Shown piece after piece: positions 11,727 to 22,819 of a stretch of DNA of 60,000 bases. The notes beneath the pieces were generated by a model. The model saw only the letters and a list, made by a program, of their open reading frames with translations, did no database searches and was not told the origin of the DNA. A program made the position numbers and the translations under genes. Source of the DNA: Owenia fusiformis (taxonomy: Eukaryota > Annelida > Polychaeta > Sabellida > Oweniidae); NCBI GenBank assembly GCA_903813345.2, contig CAIIXF020000012.1:11392932-11452931 (forward strand), read 5' to 3'. How positions within the stretch are numbered: the stretch's first letter is position 1; each line of letters opens with the position of its first letter.

Positions 11727-12260
11727 TGGGCTTTCAACTAGAAGGGTAGGCAACTTCCCATATTTCATACATAAACATTGCCATGGGTTTTCAAAATTGG
11801 AGAATGTACACATTCCAAGAAAATCTTATTTTGTACTTTTTATTGATGATTAAAAGAAATAACTCAAAAATAAAAACATGATCTTCTACATACATCTTGA
11901 TAATTTAATAAAAATTGGAATTCATCCTAATTATGACAATACAGAAAGTGAACATTCTCCCACAAATTATCTTTTTATTGGAATGTGTTCTTGAATAATT
12001 ACCCACAATGCAATACTCAAAGAGAACATCTTGATAACTCTTATTCTTATTGGTCTCTTTTGTTTACTTTTATATGATATTGAATATATTTTATGCTTAA
12101 TCATATTAAAAATTGATTTTTATTCAAAATAATACTAAAACATATACATTTATCTAATACTTTTTGAAATATTGCCATAAAAGGGAAGCATGTCATTGCT
12201 CATTTTGAAGGTCTCATGTTATTACATAGAGTTGCATACCCTTCTAGTTGAAAGCCCATG
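11727..12260. mobile_element. inverted-repeat element with 9-bp target duplication
   Basis: The ends GGGCTTTCAACTAGAAGGGT and its complement are flanked by ATTCGGTCA (11718-11726 and 12261-12269). A 9-bp duplication is typical of Mutator-like elements, but the exact end is uncertain by a few bases. It is 534 bp long, AT-rich and non-coding. Confidence 0.8.
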
Positions 12261-13223
12261 ATTCGGTCAAGGTCACTTTTCGATTATTGCTGATATCGCC
12301 CCCTCTGGTGGCTACTTCTCCCCATAGAATTTGGATAAAGATGCGATCAATTGTGTCGTATACTTGTTGATGGAGTCCATCATACTTTGCCTTGATAAAA
12401 CTGGTCAACTGTTTGTAGTGCGATTTTGTGATGAAGCCAGTTTGTGCAATGTCTACACAGTCAAAGTATGTTTTCATCTTCTGTCGCCATAGTAATGTGG
12501 TTGTTGCCTTGACAACTTCATAAGTATCTGTATGGTTTTCTTCCTCCATTTCTGAAATTAGAAAATAAATCATCATGTTCTGTAATCTACAAAATGATGA
12601 AATAATCTGACGGTTTCTGTTATTTGTTTGTTTGTTTTGTTTGTTTGTTTGTTTGAATGTTCAGTTTGATTGTACGAATTAGTATATGCAATTATAAGTA
12701 TATTCTGCACTTTGAATGGCATGCACCTACAAATTGTCCTAAACCATTTCAATTGACGAGGTCAGCCGGTGTTATCAACCTTTTACTCGAATGAACAAAT
12801 TGAAATCTTTCCAAGAGGACATCAAGTTTTATTTTGCGAATGGCCAATACGTTGACCTTACATTAAATGCATTAAGTTATTTATATGGTAGATTCATATT
12901 AAAAAAAGAAGAAGCAAGGCAGATGTAGGCAATAAAATATCACAAATTGTATTGGATTACGTAATGTTACATAATGGTTACAATAAAATAATTTTTGGTT
13001 GGGGCAAAAATGCCCTATGTAGTTTACAGAAATATGATATTTAAAGACAGTATTTAGTATTACTAGAACCTATCCAATTGAAGCAATTCGTAAATGTAAA
13101 TTTATATACGAAAGAAAACAGAAATAAATCATTGTTAAATTGACGTTTTTTAAGTTACCTTTGTTTTTACCAAAATGACAAATCAATAAAATTATAATAT
13201 ACAAATTTTCGATATATATTTAC

Positions 13224-13255
13224 CCATCTCAGTGTTGCTTGACCAGTGTATTATG
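13224..13255 (-). pseudogene. gene B exon 1 remnant
   Basis: Reading the minus strand gives a decayed version of exon 1 (CACTGG...AGCAACACTGAGATGG followed by GTAAATA). The start ATG is replaced by ATA and a short stretch is deleted. It lies at the expected distance upstream of gene B exon 2. Confidence 0.5.
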
Positions 13256-13889
13256 TCAATATATAGATATTATTCATGCTAAATAAGGTCCACTTTTCGT
13301 CAAATTATAGTCTGGTTATGTATTCCCATGCTGAATGTATTGAATGACGAACAGTACACAGCCAAGTAGTCAAAGCCAAGTCACTGAAGAGTGACAGCAT
13401 TGAGAATGCATTGAACCTGGCAAAAATACTGTATGTATTGAGGTGAAAGAAAATTGGTAAACACCTAATTTGTTATTTTTCCACTATGATACCATTTTGT
13501 TGGAAATTGTTGTACATTTTTTACTCGAAAGAGCGAATAAAAAGGTACTATTTCCTTGGCCCACCCTTTATTGTAAAATAATAAATTAGATAGTATAACC
13601 CCCTATATACCTTTCTGTTGACATTATACTAATCAAATATGACTGCATGGATCCTTCTAGCGTTTCATGAACAGCACATCGTGAAACAATCTAGTAAATA
13701 TTTTCGATCATGCAGCTGCAAATGCGGTCATAATCTGACTCGGTGGTTGAGCTGGGGTTCAGCGAGAGCAGCTGGTCAAAATGGCATAACGAACCCGTTG
13801 CCAAATTATTTTCCTATACCCATTGAAACAATTCAACCCTTTACTTGCTGTATTCGACTCGATTTTTATACGATGTTCCTGGGCCTAAA

Positions 13890-14048
13890 GGGCCGCTGTG
13901 AAATAGATTATGGTCCCCCGGGAATTTTGGTCCCCCTTTTTAAATGCCCTTGCTGGCCCTGATTGTGTATAAGATAATTAGGGAAAGAGGTCACCATTTA
14001 AATCAATGGAGAGTAGGACCATAACCTCCAACCCTTTTACACCGGCCC
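13890..14048 (+). mobile_element. MITE with GGGCCG ends, copy 2
   Basis: This is paralogous to 7867-8033 and lies in the second tandem unit. Its left end reads GGGCCGCTGTGAAA and it closes with TTTTACACCGGCCC. Confidence 0.6.
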
Positions 14049-14312
14049 TTAGCTTGGACATAAATGTTTCATAAAGTGTTTACTGTATATATCAGCCATT
14101 ACATGGTCCTGTGAATGAATAATTCCACTATGAAAAACCCCTACAAACATAACAGGAAATCATGGCATAGGTTCTTCTCGAGATGAAAACAGAAAGATGT
14201 GATGCGTAAGAGGGATAAAAATCAAACCACTCTTACCACCTTTCTTAACCAGTTAATGATTATGGCCCGCTACATCCAATCCACTGAACGAAAAAAAGAT
14301 GACGTAACTGTA

Positions 14313-14989
14313 ATAGTACAATAACGTCATTTCTAAGGGCAATATAGTGAAATATTGGACCGAGGGCCGAAGGTCTAAGGGCAATATTTCACTATATTGC
14401 TCGCAGAAATGACGTTATTAGTATTATTACCACCGTTAACGACCAGGGCTGAAATAGCAAGAAAATCTTACGCACTGAACGATATCTAATTTCACGGGGA
14501 AAAATTGCCGGTCCAGAATATATTCTAGACCGGTCCATATGGACCACCACTATGACGTCACGCATTTCTCAGGTCGATATAGTAAAATGAATGCCTTCTA
14601 AACTAGCACTAAAACTCCTAGAACTGGCCCGGCAAGGTGGTAATAATGTTTACAGTTCTAGGGGTTTTAGTGCTAGTTTAGAAGGCGTTTATTTTACTAT
14701 ATCGACCTGAGAAATGTGTGACGTCATAGTGGTGGTCCATATGGACAGGTCTAGAATATATTCTGGACCGGCAATTTTCCCCGGGAGATTAGATATCGTT
14801 CAATGCGTAAGGTTTCTTGCTGTTTCAGTCCTGGTCGTTAACGGTGGTAATAATACTAATAACGTCATTTCTGCGAGCAATATAGTGAAATATTGGACCT
14901 TGGGCCTTCGGCCCTCGGTCCAATATTGCCTTCGGCCCTCGGTCCAATATTTCACTATATCGCCCTTAGATATGACGTTATTGTACTAT
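14313..14989. mobile_element. large foldback element (about 675-bp palindrome)
   Basis: The whole element is a near-perfect inverted repeat centred near 14650. The left arm starts ATAGTACAATAACGTCAT and the right arm is its complement. Each arm contains a second hairpin-prone GGCCTTCGGCC-type stretch. It is absent from the paralogous site at about 8.30 kb. A half-copy is at 3631-3880, and a decayed relative is near 46.84-47.37 kb. Confidence 0.75.
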
Positions 14990-15754
14990 TATATCTTGCT
15001 TATAGCTACATAAGCTATGCATCTTTTATTATGCACTTATCATATTTAGTTATTATATACGACCAGACTACAGTCAGGTATATAACTGCAAGAAATTTTC
15101 AAGTATGTACATCGCATTGTAAAGAGCATCGCCTTATTTGAGCTTTTTTTGATTTAGGAATGTTCATCGGTGTAAACGATACGCTGCAGTCAAAGAGACT
15201 ATAAAATATGCTTGTGTATTTTAAATTAGAATAGTATAAATTGTTAGCTTGTATGTTATATCATTATCATAATCTTTGTGCTCTTTGTAATCTTTGTAAT
15301 CTTTAAACTACTATATTAAAAAATATTACAGTTTGGGCCATAAATAATTAGTCATGGATTTGCTGAATTGAGGATTTCCCATGTTAAAATTTTCAAGAAG
15401 CCAAACATCAGTGGATGAGAGAATACAAAATGTTATATATATATACACATTTCAGGGGATATGTATCGAGACAATATTTGAAGCTTTCAATTCAAACCAC
15501 CATGTTTTGGAAATAGTGATAGAAAATCGACTACTCATTTATTTATGCCCCAAACTCAAACTGTTATATATTCTCTCTTGGCTTGAAAATGAAAATGTCC
15601 CAGCTAGATGTACCTACATCTGTAGGTTGTACGCATTATTTTAGTTGATAGACCTAAGTATTGCTAGAGCAAAGAGAATAACCTGATCTCGAAGTCTGTT
15701 TTCTTATCTTAAGGTTACTGAGATTCTGGCTTGAGATGGGGGGGAGGGTGGGGG

Positions 15755-16356
15755 TCACAATAATCTGCCTAAAAAGAATGTCCCACATCCGGGTTTTTGT
15801 CCAATCCAGAAGTCACGAAATGCTTTCATGAACTCTTGTTTGTCGATATCCCCACTGTCATTCTTATCAATGGATTCAAATGCATTCAGGGAGAACTGTT
15901 CCGGAATCCCGAACAATATAAAGAATTCGCTAAATTCCTCGACGGATAATTCTTTGGCTCTATCCGTATCGATTAACTGGTATATAGATGCGGATATATA
16001 ATCCAGAACCTTTGTGAAAACTCCAATATTTTCTGGTTTTAAATTCACTGCGGCGTTGCATGTGAATTCGGTCAAGGTCACTTTCCGATTATTGCTGATA
16101 TCGCCCCCTCTGGTGGCTACTTCTCCCCATAGAATTTGGATAAAGATGCGATCAATTGTGTCGTATTCTTGTTGATGCAGTCCATCATACTTTGCCTTGA
16201 TAAAACTGGTCAACTGTTTGTAATGCGATTTTGTGATGTAGCCAGTTTGTGCAATGTCTACACAGCCAAAGTATGTTTTCATCTTCTGTCGCCATAGTAA
16301 TGTAGTTGTTGCCTTGACAACTTCATAAATATCTGTATGGTTTTGTTCCTCCATTT
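15755..16356 (-). CDS. EF-hand calcium-binding protein gene C (exon 2)
   Basis: This open exon starts after an AG at 16357-16358 and ends with TGA at 15755-15757. From the ATG at 16352-16354 it encodes MEEQNHTD and about 198 more residues of a sarcoplasmic calcium-binding-like protein. The first EF-hand is degenerate, the second is weak (DISNNRKVTLTE), the third (DTDRAKELSVEE) has Ala where gene B has Asp, and the fourth (DKNDSGDIDKQE) is canonical. The tail reads GCGTFFLGRLL. No exon 1 is visible upstream: where it lies in gene B, gene C has a 120-bp palindrome (16607-16726) and a deletion. It may start at the exon 2 ATG, use another 5' exon, or be non-functional. Confidence 0.75.
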
Positions 16357-16606
16357 CTGAAATTAGAAAATAAATTATCATGTTCTGTAATCTACAAAAT
16401 GATGAAATAATCGTTTCTGTCGGTTTCTGTAATTGGTTTGTTTGTTTGTTTGTTTGGATGTTTAGTTTGATTTGCGAATGGCCAATACGTTTACCTTACA
16501 TTAAATGCATTAATAGTTTACAGAAATATGATATAATTTAGAAACAGTATTAAGTATTACTAGAACCTATCCAATGGAAGCAATTCGTAAATGTAAATGT
16601 ATATAC

Positions 16607-16726
16607 TGATTTGAAGTGCATTACAGGATATATTCTGTCTCGATATTATGTATTGGCACTCGACTTCGTCTCGTTCCAATACAAAATTTCTCGAACATAA
16701 TATATCCTGTATTGCACTTCAAATCA
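16607..16726. mobile_element. 120-bp palindrome upstream of gene C
   Basis: The ends TGATTTGAAGTGCATTACAG and their near-complement close a hairpin. It occupies the position of the exon 1 region seen in gene B. Confidence 0.65.
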
Positions 16727-16817
16727 TTCAATAACTTATAGTATTGAATGACGGACAGTACACAGCTAAGTATAGCCAAGTCACTGAAGGGTGACAGCAT
16801 TAAGACTGCATTGAACC

Positions 16818-16985
16818 AGGTGTAAAAGGGTAGGAGGTCCTATTAATTTATGGTCCTTTTCTCTGTCTCCATTGATTTATATGGTGACCTCTTTCCCTTA
16901 TTATCTTATACACAATCAGGGCCAGTAAGGACCTTTATAAGGGGAACCATAATCCACGGGGACCATAATTTCTTTCACACTGGAA
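16818..16985 (-). mobile_element. MITE with GGGCCGGTGTGAAA ends, copy 3 (inverted)
   Basis: This is the reverse complement of 7867-8033, with decayed ends (TGTAAAAGGG ... TTTCACAC). It lies upstream of gene C. Confidence 0.55.
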
Positions 16986-17941
16986 CATATATGTATTGAG
17001 GTGAAAGAAAACTGGTAAACACCTTAACTTGTTTGTCCACCATTTTATTGGAAATTGTTGTACTTTTTGTACTCTAAAGAGAGAATAAAAAGTGTACTAT
17101 TTCTTTGAACCACCCTATACTGTAAAATAATAAATTAGATATTATATTCCTATATACATTTCTGTTGACATTAAAGGCAGAATCAGATCTATAGGGGTGA
17201 CAAAAGTACAAGCAACATGTACAAATGATCTACCAATCTATGACTTACAATCTCTGCAATATCTCCCAAAAGATTCACGATGTGTTGTAAATTGATGAAG
17301 TACTTATAGATTCAAATTGTAAAAATGGGTGAAAAATATTTAAATTCTCCCTAATATGAATGGTAACCATTACATTATTGTAAAAATCTTTACTTTTCCT
17401 GAAACAAAGTGTGCACTTTTGGGATTTTTAGAAAATAGACATGACAAGGAATGACATGAGCCAGAAATATTCTAAAATTGAAACAATTTTTTGTTGGACT
17501 GCTCGCTATATCTGATTCTCTCTTTAATATCAATCAAATAGGACTTCATGGATCCTTCTAGCGTTTCATGAACAGCACATCATGAAACAATCTAGTAAAC
17601 AATTCTGTACTCCTTGACCTGTACTCCAACTGCCAAAGGGAAAGTACATAGCTGTGAATCAGACAACGTTGAGAAACCAAAACATTGTTAATCAGATGCA
17701 GATATAATCCATAATCAACATCCCATTTTTTGTCAATGAGTAAAGACTGTTCTAAAACCATGTTTCCACTGGTGATCCGCTCGATTATGCTGGTTACCGA
17801 AACGAAAATGTCGGAACGTCGAAGGTACGATTTTTCTTTTTTCCTTATTTCACGCGTCGTAGGTAGAATACCCACGGCATTTTTTCTCACAAACGTATAT
17901 CAATATCTTTTGGAAAATGTACATGTTTGAAAAACAGCTCA

Positions 17942-18081
17942 GAAGACAACAGAATCGTCGATTTAATTCCTCACTTAAGTTACATAAACGTTAGGGGTTT
18001 AAAGTGCAGATCTTAACTGTTTTTCGAAATACCGTTCATGTAACTTAAGTGAGGAATTAAATCGACGATTCCGTTGTCTTC
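17942..18081. mobile_element. 140-bp palindromic MITE
   Basis: The arms read GAAGACAACAGAATCGTCGA and its near-complement, with CACTTAAGTTACAT inside both. It is nested in the 17.8-19.7 kb element. Confidence 0.65.
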
Positions 18082-18256
18082 TCAACTATTTGTTCGCAAA
18101 TGTGTACATTAACATATGACACTGATACACGTTTGTGATAACAGTGGCGTAGCCAGGATTCGGTGACTAGGGGTTCTATGTTTTATGTTATCAACAAATC
18201 TCCCCATTTATTGAGGTTCCTCACATTGGGGTTCCTCACCATTTCTGTATTTTTCA

Positions 18257-18794
18257 TACAGGGTGGTCAAAAAATGGCAACCCTGTATTTTCCTCATACA
18301 TGTATCTTTGTCATTTTAAAGAATTACTCCCTAATATTTTACTAACTTGTACATTATTCAATTTCCTATCAGCCTACCATATTTTATGATTGATCACAAT
18401 GTTACAGCACTTTAAACAACATGCCCCTGGTTCGGCCATCACCGCGCTTAGGAAAACCTGCACAAGTTGTCTATGACCCAGCTGTAATCCTTAGTAGGTA
18501 GATTGTATGGCCTGAATGAAAATAATGATCTCCTTTTTGAGGTCGGTAATTGTCCTGAGGTCCTTTCTGTACACTTTACCTTTGGCATATCCCACAGGTA
18601 GAAGCCAGGTAAGAACTTTTTGGACGGCGGGTGTAGGTTTGTCAAAAGCACAATATTGAGCTTTCGAGCATGTTGTTTAAAGTGCTTTAAACTATCAACC
18701 TGGTCATGAAATAGTGTAGGCTGGTGGGAGATTGAATGATATACACATCAGGGAGTATAGCGACAGGGTTGCCGTTTTATTTGACCACCCTGTA
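18257..18794. mobile_element. Tc1/mariner-like element, non-autonomous
   Basis: The ends CAGGGTGGTCAAA and TTTGACCACCCTG are bounded by TA. Internal inverted segments (GCACTTTAAACAACATG and its complement) make it foldback-like. No transposase frame is seen. Confidence 0.6.
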
Positions 18795-18805
18795 CATACA
18801 ATTTA

Positions 18806-19060
18806 CATCCCCTCCAAAAGTTTGGCAACCGGAGTGTTTAAGCCTCCTTATGTTTGAATTCTTATTTGAATGATATGTACAGTAAAGAAAAAACTATTTT
18901 TAGGGCTGGAAAAAATAAATTGACATCATCTCCGATACCTGCATTTTGTTTTCGCAAAATACAATTGAATTTGAAAAAGTTAGACAATTTGATTTTCTAT
19001 ATTAAAATAGTTTTCGGTGAATCTTTTACTGAATAGATATCCTGAAATCTGAAGGCAAAA
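18806..19060. mobile_element. fragment of the CACTCCCCTCC family
   Basis: It begins ATCCCCTCCAAAAGTTTGGC and resembles 5812-6691 over a few hundred bases, but lacks the opposite end. Confidence 0.4.
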
Positions 19061-19734
19061 TCATACATTTTAATTATAACATTTGTTTAATGAAATCCAA
19101 ATCAAGAGTTTAAGGGCAAATCCCATCATATCTTTAAGGAACATATCTTTCAAAACGAGATATTTTAGGGAGAAATCCTCATTCCTAATTCATTGAGACT
19201 TCAGAGTTCAATATCTGAAACATGCGATTCCCACACTTCAAAACTGAGGTAAGATGATGATTTGAAAAGATTCCAAATCAAAAGATTTTTATTTGGTATT
19301 TCATTTTATAATAGAGGAGTGGTCATAATGACCTTATAAACTTACAGTTAGTTACTGAATAGTGGAATATTTAATAGCAATTAATTTTCGACGAATGTAA
19401 TATTTATTCAATCATGGCACACATATAAAGGTCTCTATGGCTACACGAATACTCTCAATTGGTACTCAAGATATCCATTGTGCCCCGTAGACTCTAAAAT
19501 TAAACCTTTTTCAATTTCCAATGCCTCGCAACAAAGGCTACGGCTATGGATAAAAATGTCGTGGGAATTCTGCCTACAACGTGTGAAATAAGGAAAAAAG
19601 AAAAATCGTACCTTCGACGTTCCGACATTTTGTTACCGAAACGGTTCCAACGTAATCGAGTGGATAACCAGTGGTTTCGTAATCAGCCTTTCGTTCTTCG
19701 GAGTACGATGGTCCAGCTTTGTTTAGTCACCTGT

Positions 19735-19992
19735 ACTGGCGGATCCAGGAGAGGGAGACACGGAGCACCCCCTTGGATGAACCCCAAAAAAATATTTTTG
19801 TATTTTGGCCCCAAAATTTTGTAGGGCCTCAATTAGTGGGCCTATTTGGACGTTACCTAGCCTTTTTAGGGCCAAATTATCAAAAATGGGCCTTAAATAT
19901 TCAAAATCGTGGCCCCATTTTTGGATTTAATTTCCGCACAAGCTAATTTGAAATCTGCCCCCCCCCCTTGTTAGCTTCTGGATTCCCCAGTG
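19735..19992. repeat. GGCC-rich dispersed repeat
   Basis: It starts ACTGGCGGATCCAGG, ends near CTGGATTCCCCAGTG and includes a C-run. Related sequence lies near 505-640 and 54390-54680. It is probably a degenerate DNA element. Confidence 0.4.
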
Positions 19993-20736
19993 ATCTGTTA
20001 TACAATTTACATCATGATAAACTATAGAAATCTCATTTATTCTCATCTTTGAAACAATAAAACACAATGAGTATCAGAATGCATATTTAAGTTGTTGTTT
20101 GAACGTCAAATAATTTTTATAAAACATTTGAATCTACTTCCAATTCCGAGTCACCAATTTTACGATCTTATAAATTAAATTTCAGTCTTACCAGATATTT
20201 TGTTATAACTATATTCCTCAGATTTTCAAAAAATGGAGACCTACCTCATCCACGCATTTCCGACTTATGTATTCGCATAATAATGTTCCCGACTTCCGAT
20301 CACTGAAAGTACTATACTACACTCGTATAATGTGATGACTGTGTTCATGTACTGTGTATGTTATCTGAGATAAGTTTTTATTTTAGGGGAAAACTCAAAA
20401 GTATAAATTCTTGCCAGTCTTTATGCATATCCAAGTTGTACAGTGTATTGCCAAATACGTTTCTGACTTCAAATCACATAAAACATATGAAGTTAAGCCC
20501 ACGCACCGTGCATGTCTATTTAAAATGAGGATTACATTTCAGGGGGCAGCTCAAAAGTTATTATTGTTTTTTGAAACTTCAATGTTTATTCCCTTAATTT
20601 CGTTTATATCTCTTTTAACGAGAAATACAACATTAAGTAGAAATACAACTAAGGTCTATGTTCTTCAAAGGAATATCACTTCACTTCCTGTCTGAACTCT
20701 TAAAAGAGATGGCAACCCACTTGAAATTAACAGTGC

Positions 20737-20852
20737 CACTGGTGATCCGCTCGATTACGCTGGTTACCGAAACGGTAAGGAAAAATCGTACCTTCGACGT
20801 GCCGACATTTTGTTACCGAAACGAACCAGCGTAATCGAGTGGATCACCAGTG
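20737..20852. mobile_element. 116-bp hairpin with CACTGG ends
   Basis: The arms start CACTGGTGATCCGCTCGATT and are complementary across the whole unit. This is the shortest form of the 17.8-19.7 kb element's termini. Confidence 0.65.
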
Positions 20853-21091
20853 AATACGCTGACATTGACGATATCAAAACGCATTCCCATGTTTCGCTTA
20901 ATATGGAAAGTATCTCTATGATTAGAGCTACCATATCTGGAGACAATGGATATTCCTTCAATATTTTGCTACATGAAAAAAAAGTTGAAAAAGAAGCTTT
21001 GAGACTTTTAGTAAATGAGTCACCCCGAGACCGAGATTCTAGCAATTTGAAGTTTAAGCTCTTATTTGAAGCTGTAAAATCATACTATTGA
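20853..21091 (+). other. possible orphan exon or gene fragment
   Basis: An open frame directly after the hairpin encodes about 79 residues of normal-looking composition (for example ISMIRATISGDNGY) and ends in TGA. I recognise no family, donor or partner exon. It could be a captured gene fragment or chance. Confidence 0.25.
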
Positions 21092-21340
21092 ACATATGCA
21101 TGGGTTTCCCCAAGGCCCGTGTGCTAGTGGTAAATGTGACTTAACTATTTTAAAATACATTTTGATATTGTCCCTGGAAATATTGTGGCATAATACTACA
21201 TGCTGTTGTTGTTGTTAAGCTCTTTAAAGAATTTGTTTTGATATTGGATATAGTATGCCTTTTGTGGTAAGCTTTATACCCCAACCTTATAAACACAATT
21301 AACTGGGTTACTTTTTGATTCTGGGGAAGTTTTGAATCTA

Positions 21341-22204
21341 CAGGGTGGGCCAAAAAACCAATACCCATGTTTAAAGATGAAGGATTCATATGGTATATGT
21401 TAAACCATGCCATGCATTATATATCATTTTAAAGATAATCATTTCCTAACAAGAATGACACCATCCAATTGAAAACCCTCTGTTTTCTCATGGAGCTAGA
21501 GACTAAAACTGTCAGTGAGCGAGCAATAATCAAAAAATGAAAATTCCCAAATTTCTCTCTATATTGCAGGCACAGCTGCACTCAGTTTGCTTGATTGAAT
21601 CATCATAAATTTATTTAAGAGTATTACACAATAATAATTAAAAATATATAAAATTATGTATTATTGCTGAATTTTGCACTATACTTGTATAAATGTACCT
21701 CTTTTGAAGGTGCCAAAGATAATATTACCTCCATTTTCCACAATTTGGAATTTTTGGTTCCTCATAACACCCCAGATGTCAATTTTAGCCTCTAACTCCA
21801 CGAGGAAACAGTGGTTTTTCAATCAGATGGTGTCATATTGTTAGGAAATGATTTTATCTTTAAAACGATATGCAATACATAACATGAAACTATTTTCTTC
21901 TTTTCACTACCTTTATTCTAAACTTCTCAAGATATGAAAAAGTATGTAAGGGTTTCCCAAAGGCCCACGGGCCATTGGTAAATGAGAGATACGTGCATGA
22001 TAATTAGAATTTATATCAGTTGAAAAAGGATCCAGATGGGATCCGAAACGTCTTGAGAAGTTTAAAATAAAGGTTGTGAAAAGAAGAAAATAGTTTTGTG
22101 ATTTAATGATCCAACCTGAAGAAAATGCTTAAGAATACATAATATGGTTTAACATCATATGATATTCATCCTTAACTTGGGTATTGGTTTTTTGGCTCGC
22201 CCTG
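21341..22204. mobile_element. inverted-repeat element with CAGGGTGGGCCAAAA ends
   Basis: The ends CAGGGTGGGCCAAAAAACCA and the complement TTTTTTGGCTCGCCCTG have long arms (about 80 bp or more, containing AACCATGCCATG-like sequence). The left end has an adjacent TA. The right part is duplicated at 22.82-23.18 kb. Confidence 0.55.
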
Positions 22205-22330
22205 TTTTTATTCGTGGTCTTTAAGGAGGGGAAGGGGTACACTGAGCATTTCTATCAGGAGAATTGACTCCCAGGGACGCAACTCGCTACTTTCCATCAA
22301 TGAAAATGTCGGAATGTCGTTATTGTCTGA
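21850..22330 (+). repeat. duplicated segment, copy 1
   Basis: This is closely similar to 22820-23280 in the same orientation, beginning GATTTTATCTTTAAAACGAT and running through the CGAAACGTCTTGAGAAGTTT motif and the right element end. Confidence 0.65.
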
Positions 22331-22819
22331 CAAAGTGTCTCACATATTCGATCAAAACTTGCCATGCAAACATGTTAGTCTACTTTACTGGCCCTCCTTG
22401 CTGTAACAAGGAACCCAAAACACATTAAAACGTAAACATAAACCAATTAGTCACTTCACTATGAAAGTGAGGGGTGTTGCTGTGTGCATGGACTAACACA
22501 ATATCAGTGGTCATTTACTGTGTCAACTTAGTAACCCTTGCATACCGTGCTCACTCAAGTATTGAATAATTTTTTTATGATCTAAATGTTTGTGGTTTAT
22601 AAAAAAAAGTGATATATTTTAGTTAGAGATACATTAATTAATATATTCATTCAAACAGCACTAGAATGTGAGAAGAAAGAGCAATAGTGACAAAATGCAG
22701 ACAGAATTTTCCGTAAGGGTTTCAAACATTTCTGAACACAATCATACATGTACTTCATGTGTACTGTTATTTTTAGTGCTGTATTTATAGATATAATTTC
22801 ACGTATTAAAATCATATTA

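Larger units (their letters stand above)
10544..12551 (-). pseudogene. EF-hand gene B, interrupted by two transposons
   Basis: Exon 2 of a sarcoplasmic-type EF-hand gene survives as three pieces: 12261-12551, 11474-11726 and 10544-10618. The first break is a 534-bp inverted-repeat element with the 9-bp duplication ATTCGGTCA. The second is an 855-bp inverted-repeat element with the 8-bp duplication GCTTTCAT. Removing both elements and one copy of each duplication leaves 602 nt, exactly the length of exon 2 in gene C, with the frame open to TGA at 10544-10546. The third and fourth EF loops (DTDRDKELSVEE, DKNDSGDIDKQE) are canonical. Exon 1 is degenerate as well. The gene is therefore dead, although its exon 2 was intact when hit. 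Confidence 0.85.
7620..13600. repeat. tandem segment 1 (with EF-hand gene B)
   Basis: This is the first unit of a tandem duplication. Its 7.74-8.7 kb and 10.28-13.6 kb portions match 13.74-17.2 kb. The match is interrupted by private insertions (8748-9395, 9405-10279, 10619-11473 and 11727-12260 here; 14313-14989 and 16607-16726 in the other unit). A third unit starts near 17.53 kb. Confidence 0.65.
13630..17500. repeat. tandem segment 2 (with EF-hand gene C)
   Basis: This is the second unit of the tandem duplication, containing gene C. Its opening sequence (GGATCCTTCTAGCGTTTCAT) recurs at about 17.55 kb, marking the start of a third unit that is soon replaced by other elements. Confidence 0.6.
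17767..19673. mobile_element. 1.9-kb inverted-repeat element with CACTGG ends
   Basis: Inverted arms of about 120-130 bp lie at 17767-17890 and about 19546-19673. They start CACTGGTGATCCGCTCGATT at the left and CACTGGTTATCC when the right arm is read inward. The interior carries other nested palindromes. A minimal 116-bp hairpin with the same ends is at 20737-20852. The CACTG terminus recalls CACTA elements, but I see no transposase. Confidence 0.55.

Noticed and set aside
17558-17890. 110-codon minus-strand frame and the similar plus-strand frame at 19546-19824
   Set aside because: They are the two inverted arms of the CACTGG element read on opposite strands; no domain is recognised.
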